A stretch of 64,000 nt of DNA from NCBI RefSeq assembly GCF_003986955.1, contig NZ_PIPN01000004.1:62001-126000 (forward strand). The letters are read 5' to 3'. This document shows, in pieces, positions 29,405 to 39,680 of this stretch. Made by a program: the position numbers and the translations under genes. Within the stretch, counting starts at the first letter, position 1, and every line of letters starts with the position of its first letter. The notes below the pieces were generated by a model. The model saw only the letters and a list, made by a program, of their open reading frames with translations, did not search any database and had not been told where the DNA came from. The stretch is from Aliidiomarina sedimenti. Its GTDB lineage: Bacteria > Pseudomonadota > Gammaproteobacteria > Enterobacterales > Alteromonadaceae.

Positions 29405-30535
29405 ATGACCTTGAACTACCTCATTAAATTGGCGGGTGGCGTGTTGCTATGCACCCTCAGCGCTTGTTCAGACAGCAATGCGGCACCGCAGCCGGATCCG
29501 GTTAACCTGCCCCGCGTTCTGGTGATTGAAGTCGATACTGAAGACCTCCGTCTTGACCGCACATTTCCTGGCAACACGCAGGGCTCCATGGTGACCGAAG
29601 TCCGTTCACGGGTGGAAGGCCTGCTCGAGTCCCGCGATTTCGAAGAAGGCCAGTTGGTGCAGCAGGACCAGTTGATGTTCAGCGTCGAGAAAGCCCCTTA
29701 TGAAGTTGAATTGCAACGGGCACGCTCCGACTTAGCTAGTGCCGAAGCGACCTTCAATGCGGCACAACGCGACTGGCAGCGGGTTGAGAACTTATTTTCG
29801 GATGGGGCTATTAGTGGCCGTGAACGAGACCAGGCCCAGTCAGCGTTCGAACTCGGGGAAGCTGAATTAACCGCGGCTCAGGCCAGCGTTCGCGACGCAG
29901 AGCTGCGCTTTAACTACACTGACGTGCGGGCACCTATTGAAGGGGTTGCCGGGCGGGAGCGGGTTTCACCGGGCAATGTGATTAGCGAAGGTGAAGTGCT
30001 TGCCACCATTACCCGACTGGACCCTTTGTACGTTAATTTTTCCGTGGCTGAGAATGATATCGCGGCGCGTTACCTGTTAGCCAATACGTCTGTGGACGGC
30101 AGCATAGAAGACAAACCAAGCGCCCGCCTGGTCCTGCAGGACGGTACCACTCACCCGCTGGAAGGCCACATTGACTACGTCAGTCGGGTGGTGACCAGTA
30201 GTACTGGTTCACTTGAAGTCCGAGCGGTGATCCCAAACCCGGAAATGGATTTGTTGCCCGGTCAGTTCGTTCGTGTGCAGCTGCCACGGATTGATATTGC
30301 GGACGCCATAGCGGTGCCGCAGCGTGCGGTGATTCAGTCCGGTAGTCGCTCGGTCGTGTACATTGTCGATGCCAATGACAGTATTCAGGTACGTGAAGTC
30401 ATTCTCGGGGTTCGTGTCGGTAGTCGCCATCTGATTGAGCAAGGGCTGGCCGCAGGGGACAGGGTCGTAGTTGAAGGCCTTTCCATGCTGCGCCCAGGCG
30501 CCCGGGTGCAGGCAGACAAGGTTGATGCGGAATGA
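29405..30535 (+). CDS. RND efflux periplasmic adaptor lipoprotein (membrane fusion protein)
   Basis: 376 residues. The signal peptide ends in the lipobox LSAC (Cys21), so it is a lipid-anchored adaptor. The lipoyl halves (RSRVEGLLESRDFEEGQLV and YTDVRAPIEGVAGRERVSPG), an alpha-helical hairpin between them and a beta-barrel are in AcrA/MexA order. It forms the bridge between the inner-membrane pump and an outer-membrane channel. No channel gene is present here, so a TolC-like protein encoded elsewhere is implied. It overlaps the pump gene by 4 bp (ATGA). Confidence 0.93.
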   Translation: MTLNYLIKLAGGVLLCTLSACSDSNAAPQPDPVNLPRVLVIEVDTEDLRLDRTFPGNTQGSMVTEVRSRVEGLLESRDFEEGQLVQQDQLMFSVEKAPYEVELQRARSDLASAEATFNAAQRDWQRVENLFSDGAISGRERDQAQSAFELGEAELTAAQASVRDAELRFNYTDVRAPIEGVAGRERVSPGNVISEGEVLATITRLDPLYVNFSVAENDIAARYLLANTSVDGSIEDKPSARLVLQDGTTHPLEGHIDYVSRVVTSSTGSLEVRAVIPNPEMDLLPGQFVRVQLPRIDIADAIAVPQRAVIQSGSRSVVYIVDANDSIQVREVILGVRVGSRHLIEQGLAAGDRVVVEGLSMLRPGARVQADKVDAE

Positions 30536-33500
30536 TTTCAAATACCTTTATCCGCCGCCCGGTTACAGCGGCGGTGTTGTCAATATTGATTGTCCTTGCC
30601 GGTCTGCTATCACTTCGTAACCTTCCTGTTCAGCAGTACCCGCAAATTGTCCCCCCGCAGGTTGTGGTTAGCGCGAGCTATTCAGGCGCGACTGCGCAGG
30701 CGTCCTCGGAAGCGGTTGCTGCAACTCTCGAGTTGTATATAAACGGCGTCGAAAACATGCTGTACATGACGTCGTCGGCAGATGACAGTGGCGCGGTCAG
30801 TATTCGTGTTGTATTTGAAGTCGGTACGGATGTGGACCAGGCGGCGATCGATGTCGATTCAGCGGTGCAGCGCGCTATGAGCCGCTTACCGGAAGAGGTA
30901 CAACGCGGTGGTGTGCGGATTAGCAAAGAGTCCGCCGCTATCCTGAAGATTGTTGCGATTACCTCGCCGGATGGCAGCCGCGATTCGTTGTATTTGAATA
31001 ACTACGCCACCCTTACCGTGCAGGACGAATTAAGCCGGGTGAACGGGGTTGCCTCAGCCACTTTTTTTGGCTCTAAAACCTATGCGATGCGGGTCTGGTT
31101 GCGGCCGGATCAACTGGCCAACTATGGGCTGGTGCCAAGTGATGTCAGTGCCGCTATCAATGAGCAGAATGCGATGTTTGCCGCCGGCCGCTTTGGTGAT
31201 GCGCCCAACCCGGAAAACCCGCAGGAACTCAGCCTGCCGATTGGCACTGAAGGCCGTTTTTCTTCGCCGGAAGACTTTGAAGACGTGATTTTACGGGCTA
31301 ATCCGGATGGCTCGGTGGTGCGTCTGTCGGATGTCGCCCGGATTGAACTGGGGGCGTCGAACTACAACTTCGATGCCATCCAGAATGGCGAAACCGTGGT
31401 CCCGATTGGGATAAACCTGCGCCCGGGTGCCAATGCCCTTGAAGTATCTGAAGCGGTCGATGATGTGATGGAGCGAATGAGTCACAACTTCCCTGATGGG
31501 GTCGACTACAACATTGCCTTTGATACCACCGAATTCGTTAAAGTTTCTATTCAACAGGTGCTGATTACTCTAATCCAGGCACTGTTGCTGGTGGTTGGGG
31601 TTATTTATCTGTTCCTGCAGCGCTGGCGTGCCACGCTAATTCCGTTGGTCGCCATTCCGGTCGCCCTGATCGGCGCCTTCGCCGGAATGTTTGTCTTTGG
31701 CTTCAGTATTAACCTGCTGACGTTACTGGCAGTGGTCCTGGCGATAGGTATTGTGGTGGATGACGCCATCGTAGTGCTGGAAAACGTCGAGCGCCTGATG
31801 CGTGAAAAAGGACTAACTCCGAAAGAAGCTGCCCATGAAGCGATGGAAGAGGTCTCCGGTCCCATAGTGACCATGGTCCTGGTGCTGGTGTCGGTGTTTA
31901 TTCCGGTTGCCTTTTTGGGTGGACTGGCCGGGGTAATGTACCAGCAGTTTGCGTTAACCATTGCAGTATCGGTGGTGTTGTCAGGTATCGTCGGTCTGAC
32001 TCTGTCGCCGGCACTTTGTGCACAAATCCTGAAGCAGGAAGAAGAACGTCCGCCGAAGTTGCTACGTCACTTCAACGTGTTCTTCGACAAGGTTACTAAT
32101 CGCTATACCGACGGCGTCCGCTTTTTGCTTAAGCGAACCGGATTAGCAGTGTCGATCTTCATCGTTATGTCGGCGCTCGCCTACAGTATTTTCTCGCAGT
32201 TGCCGGGCGGCCTGGTGCCGGATGAAGACCAGGGCTACATACTGGTCTCGCACCAACTTTCCGAAGGTGCGTCGCTGGAGCGTACCACCGAGTTTTCTAT
32301 CGAGTGGAATGAAGTTCTCCGCAACGAAGCGATCGTTGACAGCGCGCTGACCTTTATCGGTTACGACATGGTCAACGGCAATACCCGGGCCAATGTTGGT
32401 GCCAGTTTCTTAACCCTGAAAGCCTGGGACGACCGAGACCTTGGCGAGGACAGTAGCCAGCAGTTTGCACAGCATATTAACCAGCTTGGCCAGGACTACC
32501 CTGAGGCGACCATTAATGCCTTTAATCCGCCGCCCATCTCGGGCATCTCCACCACCGGGGGGATCGAAGCCTATCTGGTGGTGTCGATGGAAGGCGACAC
32601 CGACGAGCTGATGAACCGGGTTGAGCAATTGAGTAACTCCGCCAACCTGCGGCCAGAGTTGCAGGGCGTACGCACCACGCTGAATCTTGATGTACCTCGT
32701 TATATCGCCGTGGTCGACCGGGAGCGGGCAAAATCCATGGGGGTCAATATTACTGATATTTTCTCTGCGATGAGCCGTGTGTATGGCCGCTCTTATGTTA
32801 ATGACTTTAATTATCTGGGCCGTGCCTGGCGCGTTTATATGAGTGCGGAGTCATCCTATCGCGCCGGCCCGGAAGACTTAGCGACGACCTTTGTACGCTC
32901 CAGCGATGGGGAAATGGTGCCACTGAATGCCATTGTCCGCCTTGACCGGACGACAGGCCCCGATACTGTGCATCGGTACAATAACCGGCCGGCGGCGCGG
33001 ATTATTGGTGAGCCTGCTCCCGGGTATTCAACGGGTCAGGCGATCAGTGCGTTGCAAATGGTAGCGGATGACCTGTTCGACCCGCAGGCGGGTTATCAGT
33101 TGTTCTGGACCGGTGCATCGCAACAGGAGCAAGCAAGTGGAGGTGCGGGCGCTGCAGCGTTCCTGTTTGGCATTCTGATTGTATTCCTGCTTTTGGCGGC
33201 TCAGTATGAGCGCTGGACCTTGCCACTGGTGGTGTTAACTGCGATTCCGTTTGCCGCTTTCGGGGCCGCCCTGGCGACCTGGGTGGCCGGCATGCAGAAT
33301 AACATTTACTTCCAGGTTGGTATGCTGGTGTTGATTGGTCTGGCGGCGAAGAACGCGATTCTGATTACCGAATTCGCGGTGCTTAACCGCAAACGCGGCA
33401 TGAACGTACGTGATGCCGCGCTGGAAGCCTGTCGTCAGCGTTTCCGCCCTATTCTGATGACCTCGCTGGCATTTATTCTTGGCTCGTTGCCGCTGGCGGT

Positions 33501-33654
33501 CAGTTCAGGTGCCGGTGCGGCCGCACGCAACGCGGTGGGCGTCGGCGTAGTCGGTGGCATGCTATTGGCGACGTTCGTCTCGATTTTCTTTATTCCTGTT
33601 TTTTATCAGTGGATTGAGCAACGTTTCGGCAAAGAGACAACGAACGAAAGCTAG
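30532..33654 (+). CDS. RND multidrug efflux permease (HAE-1 / AcrB family)
   Basis: Proton-driven inner-membrane trimeric exporter. 1040 residues with 12 TM helices and two large periplasmic loops. The first helix starts SNTFIRRPVTAAVLS. The proton-relay aspartates are in GIVVDDAIVVLENVER and the partner lysine in GLAAKNAILITEFA. FNPPPISGISTTGG in the second pore loop is typical of the family. Substrates cannot be deduced. A strong terminator follows the gene. Confidence 0.95.
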   Translation: MISNTFIRRPVTAAVLSILIVLAGLLSLRNLPVQQYPQIVPPQVVVSASYSGATAQASSEAVAATLELYINGVENMLYMTSSADDSGAVSIRVVFEVGTDVDQAAIDVDSAVQRAMSRLPEEVQRGGVRISKESAAILKIVAITSPDGSRDSLYLNNYATLTVQDELSRVNGVASATFFGSKTYAMRVWLRPDQLANYGLVPSDVSAAINEQNAMFAAGRFGDAPNPENPQELSLPIGTEGRFSSPEDFEDVILRANPDGSVVRLSDVARIELGASNYNFDAIQNGETVVPIGINLRPGANALEVSEAVDDVMERMSHNFPDGVDYNIAFDTTEFVKVSIQQVLITLIQALLLVVGVIYLFLQRWRATLIPLVAIPVALIGAFAGMFVFGFSINLLTLLAVVLAIGIVVDDAIVVLENVERLMREKGLTPKEAAHEAMEEVSGPIVTMVLVLVSVFIPVAFLGGLAGVMYQQFALTIAVSVVLSGIVGLTLSPALCAQILKQEEERPPKLLRHFNVFFDKVTNRYTDGVRFLLKRTGLAVSIFIVMSALAYSIFSQLPGGLVPDEDQGYILVSHQLSEGASLERTTEFSIEWNEVLRNEAIVDSALTFIGYDMVNGNTRANVGASFLTLKAWDDRDLGEDSSQQFAQHINQLGQDYPEATINAFNPPPISGISTTGGIEAYLVVSMEGDTDELMNRVEQLSNSANLRPELQGVRTTLNLDVPRYIAVVDRERAKSMGVNITDIFSAMSRVYGRSYVNDFNYLGRAWRVYMSAESSYRAGPEDLATTFVRSSDGEMVPLNAIVRLDRTTGPDTVHRYNNRPAARIIGEPAPGYSTGQAISALQMVADDLFDPQAGYQLFWTGASQQEQASGGAGAAAFLFGILIVFLLLAAQYERWTLPLVVLTAIPFAAFGAALATWVAGMQNNIYFQVGMLVLIGLAAKNAILITEFAVLNRKRGMNVRDAALEACRQRFRPILMTSLAFILGSLPLAVSSGAGAAARNAVGVGVVGGMLLATFVSIFFIPVFYQWIEQRFGKETTNES

Positions 33655-33688
33655 TGTCCTGAGGATAAAAGTTCGCTTGCAAGACTAT

Positions 33689-33727
33689 AAGCCAGGTGCC
33701 ATCTTGTTGGATGGGCCTGGCTTTTTT
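33689..33727 (+). terminator. Rho-independent terminator of the RND operon
   Basis: AAGCCAGG (33689-33696) pairs with CCTGGCTT (33716-33723); the stem continues inward through GCCATC/GATGGG with one bulge, and a T-run ends at 33727. Confidence 0.9.
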
Positions 33728-33762
33728 AATGGGCTATTCTGAGAGCAGATGGGGAACAGAGT

Positions 33763-34023
33763 ATGAAAAACGAACTGGAAACGCGGCAGATTCTGAATGT
33801 GTACGAGAAAATTGTTGAACATGGCCAACGCAACGAGCTTGGCCATCAGCTGGAAGGTATTACCGCGTTTACCGACCATGACGGCTACACGGTCTATCTT
33901 GAAGGCCATAATACCAAGCTGCAAACTGGCTTTCACAATACCTACAATCTGGATTACAGCACTCAGCGCGATGCCGATTTATTTCTAAAAAAACTAAAAT
34001 ACATCGATCAGGAATATAATTAA
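33763..34023 (+). CDS. Small DUF3081-like protein
   Basis: 86 residues, hydrophilic, without signal peptide or TM segment. The pattern (LEGITAFTDHDGYTVYLEGHNTKLQTGFHNTY) resembles the DUF3081 family found in Shewanella and Vibrio relatives; that assignment is from memory of the family. No function is known. It stands alone between the RND terminator and trhA, with GGGGAACAGAGT before the ATG. Confidence 0.62.
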   Translation: MKNELETRQILNVYEKIVEHGQRNELGHQLEGITAFTDHDGYTVYLEGHNTKLQTGFHNTYNLDYSTQRDADLFLKKLKYIDQEYN

Positions 34024-34104
34024 GCTAACACCTGTACGCTGAAACTTGATAGCCTTGCCAGGCAATCTGGTGAACAGCATTAACAGGTAATAAAAGGAAG
34101 CAGT

Positions 34105-34752
34105 ATGAGTTCGGTTAAATATTCGATCGGCGAGGAAATCGCTCACTCGGTCTCACACGGCATTGGCGTCATTTTAAGTGCAGTCGGCTTAGGGTTTTTG
34201 ATCTGGCTTTCCCTTGAGTATGGCAATCACTGGCATCTTATCAGCAGCATCGTGTACGGCGTCTCGCTGATACTACTGTACAGTTCGTCGACCTTGTATC
34301 ACGCCATTCCCCACCCAAAAGCGAAGCGTTTCTTCCAATTGCTTGACCACTCGATGATATTTGTTCTGATCGCAGGCACCTATACCCCCTTTGCTCTGGT
34401 CAGTCTGCACGGACCCTGGGGCTGGAGTCTGTTTGGTGTGGTCTGGGGGATTGCAATAGCGGGTATTCTGCTGGAGACGTTAAAGAAAGAACGTATCAAG
34501 TGGTTATCACTTAGCTTGTATCTTGGGCTGGGCTGGATGGCGGTGGTGGTAATCAAGCCCATGCTGGATATGGTACCTATGGTGGGGCTGTTGTTCCTGC
34601 TTGCTGGTGGTTTAAGTTATTCGCTGGGGGTGATTTTTTACGTTCGCAAGCAGATGTTATATCACCATGCGGTCTGGCATCTGTTTGTCCTGGCAGGAAG
34701 CGCCTTGCACTACTGTGCTGTGCTCTTTGGCGTGATACTGGTCGACGCATAA
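34105..34752 (+). CDS. trhA: Hemolysin III / TrhA family membrane protein (PAQR superfamily)
   Basis: 215 residues and seven TM segments. The PAQR metal-site motifs are present: EEIAHSVSHGIG near residue 9, YSSSTLYHAIP, LLDHSMIFVLIAGTYTPF and HHAVWHLFVLAGSALHY. E. coli TrhA (YqfA) has been linked to membrane energetics and lipid homeostasis; hemolysis is a historical name and should not be inferred. RBS AAAAGGAAG. The gene converges on typA across a very strong bidirectional terminator. Confidence 0.9.
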   Translation: MSSVKYSIGEEIAHSVSHGIGVILSAVGLGFLIWLSLEYGNHWHLISSIVYGVSLILLYSSSTLYHAIPHPKAKRFFQLLDHSMIFVLIAGTYTPFALVSLHGPWGWSLFGVVWGIAIAGILLETLKKERIKWLSLSLYLGLGWMAVVVIKPMLDMVPMVGLLFLLAGGLSYSLGVIFYVRKQMLYHHAVWHLFVLAGSALHYCAVLFGVILVDA

Positions 34753-34772
34753 ACCAAGTTTTCGTCACCCAT

Positions 34773-34827
34773 AAAAAAATGACCCGCCGTCAGTTATACA
34801 GCTGACGGCGGGTCATTAGTTTTTATA
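34773..34827. terminator. Bidirectional terminator between trhA and typA
   Basis: A perfect 16-bp stem (34778-34793 with 34802-34817; core GACCCGCCGTCAG) carries an A7 run before and a T5 run after, so each strand has a U-tract. It serves both trhA and typA. Confidence 0.95.
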
Positions 34828-34842
34828 GCGAGTTATTGCGGG

Positions 34843-36684
34843 TTATTTACTCTCGCGGCCAGCGCGCTTGCGCTCGTTTTCGGTCAGCAACTTCTTGCGA
34901 ACACGAATTGACTGCGGCGTAATTTCAACCAGCTCATCGTTGTCGATGAACTCAAGCGCCTGCTCAAGACTCAAACGGATTGGCGGGCTAAGGACCTGCG
35001 CATCGTCCGTACCAGAGGCACGTACGTTGGTCAGCTGCTTACCTTTCAGACAGTTTACAGTGAGGTCGTTAGCGCGGTTATGAATACCGATAACCTGACC
35101 TTCGTAGACTTCGTCACCGTGACCAGAGAACAAGCGACCACGTTCCTGCAGGTTAAACAACGAATACGTCAGTGCTTTACCCTGAGCATTTGAAATCAGT
35201 ACACCGTTAACGCGCTGACCGATACGGCCACCTTTGTGCGGGCCATAATGATCGAACGAGTGGTAAACCAGACCAGTGCCTGAAGTTAAGCTCATGAACT
35301 CAGTCTGGAAGCCGATCAAACCACGGCTTGGTACCTGGAAGTCGATACGTACACGACCTTTGCCGTCTGGTTGCATATTGGTCATTTCAGCTTTACGCAG
35401 ACCCAGTGCTTCCATTACCGAACCCTGATGCTGATCTTCGATATCTACAGTCAGGTTTTCGATAGGCTCAAGTTTAACGCCGTCTTCTTCTTTGACGATA
35501 ACTTCAGGACGTGACACCGCAAGTTCGAAGCCTTCACGACGCATGTTCTCAATCAGAACACCCAGGTGAAGTTCACCACGGCCTGATACTTTGAATTTAT
35601 CAGGGTTTGCTGTCTCTTCGACACGCAGGGCTACGTTGTGCTTCAGTTCCTGTTGCAAACGCTCGAGGATTTGACGTGAAGTGACATACTTGCCTTCTTT
35701 ACCGGCAAATGGTGACGTGTTGACCTGGAACGTCATGGTCACAGTTGGCTCGTCAACCGTCAGTGGCTTCATCACTTCAGCTTCACCGACCGCACATACG
35801 GTATCAGAAATACGCAGTTCGCCGAGACCGGTAATAGCACAAATGTCGCCTGCACCGGCACCGTCTGACTCGATACGGTCAAGACCCAGGTAACCAAATA
35901 CTTTACCAACCTTGCCGTTACGCGAGGTGCCGTCAGCGCTGACAATAGTCACTTGCTGGTTAAGCTTAATGCTGCCGCGGGTTACACGGCCGATGCCGAT
36001 AACACCCATGTAGCTTGAGTAATCAAGCTGCGAGATTTGCATTTGCAATGGACCATCAGCATCTGCCGCTGGTGGAGATACCTTGTCGACAATCGCCTGG
36101 AACAACTGAGTCATGTCTTCAGTTGGATTCTCCAGCTCCATTGACGCCCAACCCTGTAACGCTGATGCGTATACAATCGGGAAGTCGAGCTGTTCGTCAG
36201 TAGCACCGAGGTTATCAAACAAATCAAATACCTGGTCGACGACCCAGTCAGGACGTGCGCCCGGACGGTCAACCTTGTTGATGACAACGATCGGCTTAAG
36301 ACCGTGCGAGAACGCTTTTTGGGTCACAAAACGCGTTTGCGGCATTGGGCCGTCAACCGCGTCGACCAGCAGCAGGACTGAGTCTGCCATTGACAGAACG
36401 CGCTCTACTTCACCACCAAAGTCGGCGTGACCCGGGGTGTCGAGAATATTAATGTGGTAATCATGCCAGTTAATGGCGGTGTTCTTAGCTAAAATGGTGA
36501 TGCCCCGCTCTTTTTCGAGGTCATTTGAATCCATTATACGCTCTACTAATTCACCACGGCTTTCCAGAGTACCAGACTGCTGGAGCAACTTATCGACCAA
36601 AGTCGTCTTGCCGTGGTCAACGTGGGCGATGATAGCGATGTTACGTAACTTACTGATTTCTTTACCGTTTACTAAATCGGTCAT
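34843..36684 (-). CDS. typA: Ribosome-associated GTPase TypA/BipA
   Basis: Translational GTPase of the EF-G/LepA class that acts in 50S assembly and stress adaptation. 613 residues, close to the usual ~607. G1 is AHVDHGKTT near residue 20, G2 RGITI, G3 DTPGH, G4 NKVDR. Domain V and the characteristic C-terminal domain ([22 protein letters not shown]) are present. It diverges from glnA, the same order seen in E. coli. Confidence 0.97.
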   Translation of the reverse strand: MTDLVNGKEISKLRNIAIIAHVDHGKTTLVDKLLQQSGTLESRGELVERIMDSNDLEKERGITILAKNTAINWHDYHINILDTPGHADFGGEVERVLSMADSVLLLVDAVDGPMPQTRFVTQKAFSHGLKPIVVINKVDRPGARPDWVVDQVFDLFDNLGATDEQLDFPIVYASALQGWASMELENPTEDMTQLFQAIVDKVSPPAADADGPLQMQISQLDYSSYMGVIGIGRVTRGSIKLNQQVTIVSADGTSRNGKVGKVFGYLGLDRIESDGAGAGDICAITGLGELRISDTVCAVGEAEVMKPLTVDEPTVTMTFQVNTSPFAGKEGKYVTSRQILERLQQELKHNVALRVEETANPDKFKVSGRGELHLGVLIENMRREGFELAVSRPEVIVKEEDGVKLEPIENLTVDIEDQHQGSVMEALGLRKAEMTNMQPDGKGRVRIDFQVPSRGLIGFQTEFMSLTSGTGLVYHSFDHYGPHKGGRIGQRVNGVLISNAQGKALTYSLFNLQERGRLFSGHGDEVYEGQVIGIHNRANDLTVNCLKGKQLTNVRASGTDDAQVLSPPIRLSLEQALEFIDNDELVEITPQSIRVRKKLLTENERKRAGRESK

Positions 36685-36821
36685 AAAGTACTTCTTACAT
36701 TGTGCCCCTGTCAGAACATAATGGTGTTCTTAAGCAGGCGAGCGGGTGAAAAACTGGTCGCAGATTATACAGGTAAGCGCGCTACTTCTCTAAATTATTT
36801 TCTAAAGTCCACGAAAACATG

Positions 36822-36838
36822 CGCACTAAATTGGTGCA
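36822..36838. promoter_or_regulatory. NtrC binding site upstream of glnA
   Basis: CGCAC-N7-GTGCA differs from the NtrC consensus TGCAC-N7-GTGCA at one base. A right half-site TTGGTGCA lies 22 bp further on (36853-36860), giving two same-face sites about 100 bp upstream of the sigma-54 promoter, an enhancer layout like that of enterobacterial glnA. Confidence 0.85.
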
Positions 36839-36933
36839 TTGATTGGCTTTGTTTGGTGCATCCACTCCGTTTTGAATCACAGATGTGGCATTATTCTCTG
36901 AATAAGCTATTGTTCTCTAAGGAATTCTTAAAG

Positions 36934-36950
36934 TTGGTGCGAGGATTGCT
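36934..36950 (+). promoter_or_regulatory. Sigma-54 promoter of glnA
   Basis: TTGGTGCG-N4-TTGCT matches the -24/-12 consensus YTGGCACG-N4-TTGCW, with GG at 36936-36937 and GC at 36948-36949 at the required 12-bp register. Activation by phosphorylated NtrC is expected under nitrogen limitation. Confidence 0.82.
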
Positions 36951-37020
36951 TTAGTCAGGCTAATGCACCAAGCTAAGTAATTGTTTAAAGAATACTTTTA
37001 TAAACACCTGGAGGATCGGC

Positions 37021-38430
37021 ATGTCCGTTCAAGACGTTCTAAAGCAAATAGAAAAGCAGGAAATTAAATTCGTAGATCTGCGCTTTACTGACACCAAAGG
37101 TAAAGAGCAACACGTTACTATCCCGGCCGCGTTGGTGGACGAGGACTTCTTTGAAGAAGGTAAAATGTTCGACGGGTCGTCAATTTCCGGGTGGAAAGGC
37201 ATTAACGAGTCGGACATGGTGCTGAAGCCAGATCCAGAGTCAGCGGTCATAGACCCGTTTTCTGACGCGCTGACGTTGAATGTTCGTTGCGATATTCTTG
37301 AGCCTGACACCATGCAGGGCTACGACCGTGACCCGCGTTCTATCGCCAAGCGTGCTGAAGAGTATCTTGCCTCAACCGGCCTGGCAGACACCGCGTTGTT
37401 TGGTCCTGAGCCTGAGTTTTTCATTTTCGATGACGTTCGTTTCCAGACCGACATGAGCGGCTCATTCTATAAGATCGACTCAGAAGAAGCGAAATGGAAT
37501 TCAGGTGCTGATTATGCTGAAGGCAACCTGGCTCACCGTCCTGGCGTTAAAGGCGGGTATTTCCCGGTACCACCGGTCGACTCGTCGCATGATATTCGCA
37601 GCCTGATGTGCGAAACCATGGAAGAAATGGGTCTTGTGGTTGAGGCGCATCACCATGAAGTAGCGACAGCGGGACAGAACGAAGTGGCGACCCGCTTCAA
37701 CACGCTGACCAAGAAAGCCGATGAGATGCAAATCTTTAAGTATGTAGTGCACAACGTGTCACATGCATATGGCAAGACAGCGACCTTCATGCCAAAGCCT
37801 ATCGTAGGCGATAACGGTTCAGGTATGCACGTGCATATGTCGCTCGGCAAAGACGGTAAGAACCTGTTCGCCGGTGACAAGTACGGCGGGTTGTCTGAAC
37901 TGGCACTGTATTTCATTGGCGGTATTATCAAGCACGCCAAAGCACTGAATGCGTTTACCAACCCGTCGACCAACTCGTACAAGCGTCTGGTCCCGGGCTA
38001 TGAAGCACCAGTTATGCTGGCCTATTCCGCGCGTAACCGTTCGGCATCGATTCGTATCCCTGTGGTACCAAATGCAAAAGGACGCCGGATCGAAGCACGT
38101 TTCCCTGATCCAACCGCAAACCCTTACCTGGCGTTTGCTGCGTTGATGATGGCGGGCCTCGACGGGATCCAGAACAAGATCCACCCTGGCGATGCTATGG
38201 ATAAAGACCTGTATGACCTGCCAGCCGAAGAAGCCGCCGAAATTCCAAAGGTAGCGACGTCGCTGGAAGAAGCATTGCAGGAACTGGATAAAGACCGTTC
38301 GTTCCTGACTGTGGGTGGCGTATTTACCGACAGCATGCTGGATGCGTATGTAGATCTTAAGCAGCAGGAAGTGGAAACCTTGAATAAAACCACTCATCCG
38401 GTCGAGTTTGATATGTACTACAGCCTGTAA
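37021..38430 (+). CDS. glnA: Glutamine synthetase, type I
   Basis: ATP-dependent amination of glutamate; a cytosolic dodecamer central to nitrogen assimilation. 469 residues, as in E. coli. Visible signatures are the [12 protein letters not shown] latch, [12 protein letters not shown], the [11 protein letters not shown]-like ATP/metal segment ([11 protein letters not shown]), and the C-terminal adenylylation loop around [13 protein letters not shown], whose tyrosine is the usual GlnE target. Transcription is predicted from the sigma-54/NtrC promoter upstream. Confidence 0.98.
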   Translation: MSVQDVLKQIEKQEIKFVDLRFTDTKGKEQHVTIPAALVDEDFFEEGKMFDGSSISGWKGINESDMVLKPDPESAVIDPFSDALTLNVRCDILEPDTMQGYDRDPRSIAKRAEEYLASTGLADTALFGPEPEFFIFDDVRFQTDMSGSFYKIDSEEAKWNSGADYAEGNLAHRPGVKGGYFPVPPVDSSHDIRSLMCETMEEMGLVVEAHHHEVATAGQNEVATRFNTLTKKADEMQIFKYVVHNVSHAYGKTATFMPKPIVGDNGSGMHVHMSLGKDGKNLFAGDKYGGLSELALYFIGGIIKHAKALNAFTNPSTNSYKRLVPGYEAPVMLAYSARNRSASIRIPVVPNAKGRRIEARFPDPTANPYLAFAALMMAGLDGIQNKIHPGDAMDKDLYDLPAEEAAEIPKVATSLEEALQELDKDRSFLTVGGVFTDSMLDAYVDLKQQEVETLNKTTHPVEFDMYYSL

Positions 38431-38449
38431 TTACCAGTCTGTAACAGAG

Positions 38450-38487
38450 AAAACCGGCCTGCACCCGCGTGTACGGCCGGTTTTTTT
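38450..38487 (+). terminator. Rho-independent terminator of glnA
   Basis: AAACCGGCC (38451-38459) pairs with GGCCGGTTT (38475-38483), the inner TGCAC/GTGTA continues the stem, and T7 follows. Read-through would allow glnA-glnLG coexpression. Confidence 0.92.
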
Positions 38488-38512
38488 GTCTGTGTTGCCT
38501 GCCAATGCAATT

Positions 38513-38529
38513 TGCACCAAAATAGTGCA
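38513..38529. promoter_or_regulatory. NtrC site in the glnL leader
   Basis: TGCACCAAAATAGTGCA is an exact match to TGCAC-N7-GTGCA, 33 bp before the glnL start. In enterobacteria a site at this position lets NtrC repress its own operon, and the same is inferred here. Confidence 0.88.
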
Positions 38530-38561
38530 CTTAAATCCGTGCAACCTGAATCAATGGATAA

Positions 38562-39680
38562 ATGACCGTTATGCCTGTGCAACCTATCCTCGAACAACTG
38601 GTAACTGCAGTGGTTATTCTCGACCGTCGCGGCCACATTCAGTTTGCCAACGCAGCGGCAGAGTCGTTGCTTGCGGGTAGTTCACGACGCTTGCAGGGAG
38701 CACCACTGGAGAGCCTGTTACGATACAGCAGTCTCGAATTCCAGTTACTCCATGATGCGATGGCAAATCAACAAAGCCTGTCTGATTCCGATGTAGTCTG
38801 GGTGCTGCATGATGGCAAGCAAATGACCGTTGAGTTAGTGGTTTCGCCCTGCACGCTCGACAATGGTGCAGGCGGTCAGTTGCTGGAACTGCGCCAGGTC
38901 GATTTGATCCGGCGCCTGAATCAGGAGCAGGTGCAACAGCACCAGCTGGCCGCCGCTCAGCAACTCATCCGCGGGTTGGCACATGAAATCAAAAACCCGT
39001 TAGGGGGCATTCGCGGCGCCGCCCAGTTGTTGAGTCTGAAGCTAAGAGAACCGGGCCTGGAGGACTACACCTCACTGATTATCAAGCAGTCGGACCGACT
39101 ACGGGAATTAGTCGACCGCTTGCTGGGGCCGAACCAGCCGGGGCAACGGGAGGAAACCAATGTCCACCAACTGATCGAACAGGTGATCCAGGTGGTGGAG
39201 TTGGACAAACCTGAAGCGGTGATGCTGACCAAGGATTACGATCCCAGTTTACCGCCCATCGCGGTGGTTGAGCATCAAATCGAACAGGTGCTGCTGAACA
39301 TTGTTAAAAATGCGGTCTACGCCGTCGGGTCGCAAGGTGAGGTCAGTGTACGAACCCGCATAGCACATCAGGAGACTATCTATGGCAAACGATATCGCCA
39401 GTGTTTGCTTCTGGCGGTGACGGATACCGGGCCGGGAGTGCCAGCTGAATTAAAAGACACCTTGTTCTACCCGCTGGTGAGCGGGCGTGAAGGAGGCAGT
39501 GGACTTGGCTTGTCGATAGCACAGTCGCTGGTTCATCAGCACGCCGGCAAAATAGAAGTGTCGAGTCGCCCGGGGCACACCGAATTTTTAATCTACTTAC
39601 CCTATCCCCAGCCGACGGATCCTGAAAACAGTCGCATAGAAAGCACTCACATCGAAGGTATGCAGGAGAGCAACGCATGA
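38562..39680 (+). CDS. glnL: Nitrogen sensor histidine kinase/phosphatase NtrB
   Basis: Cytosolic PII-controlled kinase that phosphorylates and dephosphorylates NtrC. 372 residues. An N-terminal PAS domain (about 8-120) precedes the dimerisation helix with GLAHEIKNPLGG (His141) and the ATPase domain (NIVKNAVYA, DTGPGVP, GGSGLGLSIAQ). A second in-frame ATG at 38571 is also possible as the start. It overlaps glnG by 4 bp (ATGA). Confidence 0.95.
   Translation: MTVMPVQPILEQLVTAVVILDRRGHIQFANAAAESLLAGSSRRLQGAPLESLLRYSSLEFQLLHDAMANQQSLSDSDVVWVLHDGKQMTVELVVSPCTLDNGAGGQLLELRQVDLIRRLNQEQVQQHQLAAAQQLIRGLAHEIKNPLGGIRGAAQLLSLKLREPGLEDYTSLIIKQSDRLRELVDRLLGPNQPGQREETNVHQLIEQVIQVVELDKPEAVMLTKDYDPSLPPIAVVEHQIEQVLLNIVKNAVYAVGSQGEVSVRTRIAHQETIYGKRYRQCLLLAVTDTGPGVPAELKDTLFYPLVSGREGGSGLGLSIAQSLVHQHAGKIEVSSRPGHTEFLIYLPYPQPTDPENSRIESTHIEGMQESNA

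Larger units (their letters stand above)
36685..37020. promoter_or_regulatory. typA-glnA divergent intergenic region
   Basis: 336 bp holding the typA leader, an AGAACA-N6-TGTTCT palindrome (36713-36730) in that leader, one complete NtrC site, one NtrC half-site and the sigma-54 promoter of glnA. No coding sequence is supported. The glnA Shine-Dalgarno (GGAGG) is just before 37021. Confidence 0.8.

Noticed and set aside
36713-36730. AGAACA-N6-TGTTCT palindrome in the typA leader
   Set aside because: I do not know a bacterial regulator for it here, and a 12-bp inverted repeat can arise by chance; recorded only inside the intergenic entry.
36963-36979. Third NtrC site just after the glnA sigma-54 promoter
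   Set aside because: Only the left half TGCAC is present; the right half does not match.
37819-38397. 192-codon minus-strand frame inside glnA
   Set aside because: Lies wholly within the conserved glnA coding region; no family resemblance.
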